NCBI RefSeq assembly: GCF_047496725.1
Contig: NC_132975.1
Coordinates: forward strand, 8,258,501-8,322,500
Source of the DNA: Anoplolepis gracilipes
Taxonomy: Eukaryota > Arthropoda > Insecta > Hymenoptera > Formicidae
Reading direction: 5' to 3'
DNA length: 64,000 nt
Shown here: positions 62,903 to 64,000 of the stretch, in pieces
Numbering within the stretch: position 1 is the stretch's first letter
Layout: every line of letters starts with the position of its first letter
Made by a program: the position numbers and the translations under genes
Notes under the pieces: generated by a model
What the model was told of the DNA's origin: nothing
The model's database searches: none
The model's input: the letters and a program-made list of their open reading frames with translations, nothing else

Positions 62903-64000
62903 ACGATCGATCGGAAAACAATTCGGTTTTACGCGACTTTCGTGTGGATTCGATTTTTTCCGATTAAGTGCGGAGGTTCGATTGAGCAACATCTTTAAAA
63001 AGTCTTGAGCAATTAATGCTAGGAAAAAAGGTTCTAAAAAAGTAGAATTTAGATATGAGAACTACGATTCGAGTTTTAATTTTAGACATTAATTGTTTGA
63101 TGTATATATGAACATATTAACTTAAGAGTATTTCCCGCGTCATTATAGCACGCATTATAACGCATATTAATAAAAAGTGTCGACCGCAGAGCGCTCTCTC
63201 TCGCGCGCGACATTATCTAAAATAATTTTGCGAACCGCGCTGCGTGTCCGCGAAAGTGCTGCTAAATTCATAAACGCGCGCCTGGCCTATCATTATCGTC
63301 TTAACCAGCTTATCGTGGCGTATAATTATGCGGCCTATTACATCCCACTTTCTCATTTGAATGCGCCAGCCCATTTTTGCGAGCAATAATTTGTGACATC
63401 GTTACAGTCGAGTGTTTATCGGTCGTGACACAAGAAAAATGAACGCAGGCAGCATTATTCCGGGCGATTTTATCTACTCGACCGAGACTCATCGATACCG
63501 CGACCGCGTGTCGAACTCACGTACATTAAACCTGTTCCAGGACTCGTATCGTTGCATCGCAAAGGGTCGCTGCTTCCTCTAATCACAAAGAAATCATAAA
63601 GATACTCCATTCCGTCTTCGACTAAAATCCTGTTTATAGTCAAAATAGATAATTTCAAGAATGATCATGCAAAACAGACTGATAATAATATCATATACAA
63701 TTTTAATGCAATTACTGATAGACTGTTTCAGTAAAATTGATTAATTTTATTAAATTAGATAATATTTGACTATTGCACGACAATATATTCTATGTGTGAT
63801 TTCAATCAAGATATAATATAATAAACAAATATTGCTTTTTACAAAAATAAATAACAGTACTTGGAAAAACATTTAATTTTATTTTGTGGACAAAATAAAT
63901 ATCGAATCAATTTAAATGTACATAATTGAAACTTGTTACGTAGTTGTATGCAACAAGTTTTGATTGAAATATTATTAATAATTTGCTACAATCTACTGTT
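62903..64000. other. CpG-rich patches then AT-rich end, no gene seen
   Basis: CpG-rich at 62903-63000 and 63180-63640, AT-rich to the end of the window. Frames of 60-70 codons overlap on both strands without motifs. Confidence 0.5.

Overview
This window looks like non-coding nuclear DNA from an insect. The best guess is a hymenopteran such as an ant, but that rests on general sequence character and not on any gene. No open reading frame exceeds 166 codons, and most frames that are open come from low-complexity repeats. I see no operon-like packing, no ribosome binding sites, no tRNA, rRNA or CRISPR array, and no complete recognisable gene. The sequence alternates between AT-rich stretches of several hundred bases and 300-600 bp CpG-rich islands in which CpG is not depleted. 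Very long, clean dinucleotide arrays (AG, CT, CA, TA) punctuate it. This fits an intergenic region or a very long intron.

What can be supported is mostly repeat structure. Miniature inverted-repeat (MITE-like) elements lie at about 2221-2430, 4663-5165 and 9598-9772, with a half copy of the last family at 16205-16310. A 1.3 kb foldback element with sub-terminal tandem repeats and a repeated GTTAGCAGGACCA motif lies at 39008-40319, with an extra outer unit from 38931. Three further pairs of inverted duplications (6849/7480, 32351/34103, 49309/50507) bracket 0.5-1.5 kb of ordinary-looking sequence. They have no transposase and no obvious target duplication. They could be non-autonomous terminal-repeat elements or scars of staggered-break micro-inversions.

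The gene-like signals are weak and isolated. A possible first exon on + ends at a consensus splice donor at 28671. A 43-codon exon-like stretch on - at 19910-20038 weakly recalls the start of the lipase fold. A possible last exon on + follows a good acceptor at 62745. A CpG-rich block at 30360-30995 carries a duplicated minisatellite and ends at a donor-like GTGAGT. None links to another exon in the window, so no gene structure is proposed.

Layout: 1-9000, AT-rich with two palindromic elements, one inverted duplication and TA/GA arrays; 9000-17600, CA, TA and CT arrays, the TTAA-flanked element and CpG islands at 10.6, 12.4 and 15 kb; 17600-31000, AT-rich with the exon-like candidates; 31000-41000, the second inverted duplication, the longest AG array and the foldback element; 41000-51000, a Z-DNA-type CA/CG tract and the youngest inverted duplication; 51000-64000, alternating islands with GA/CT arrays and poly-T runs.
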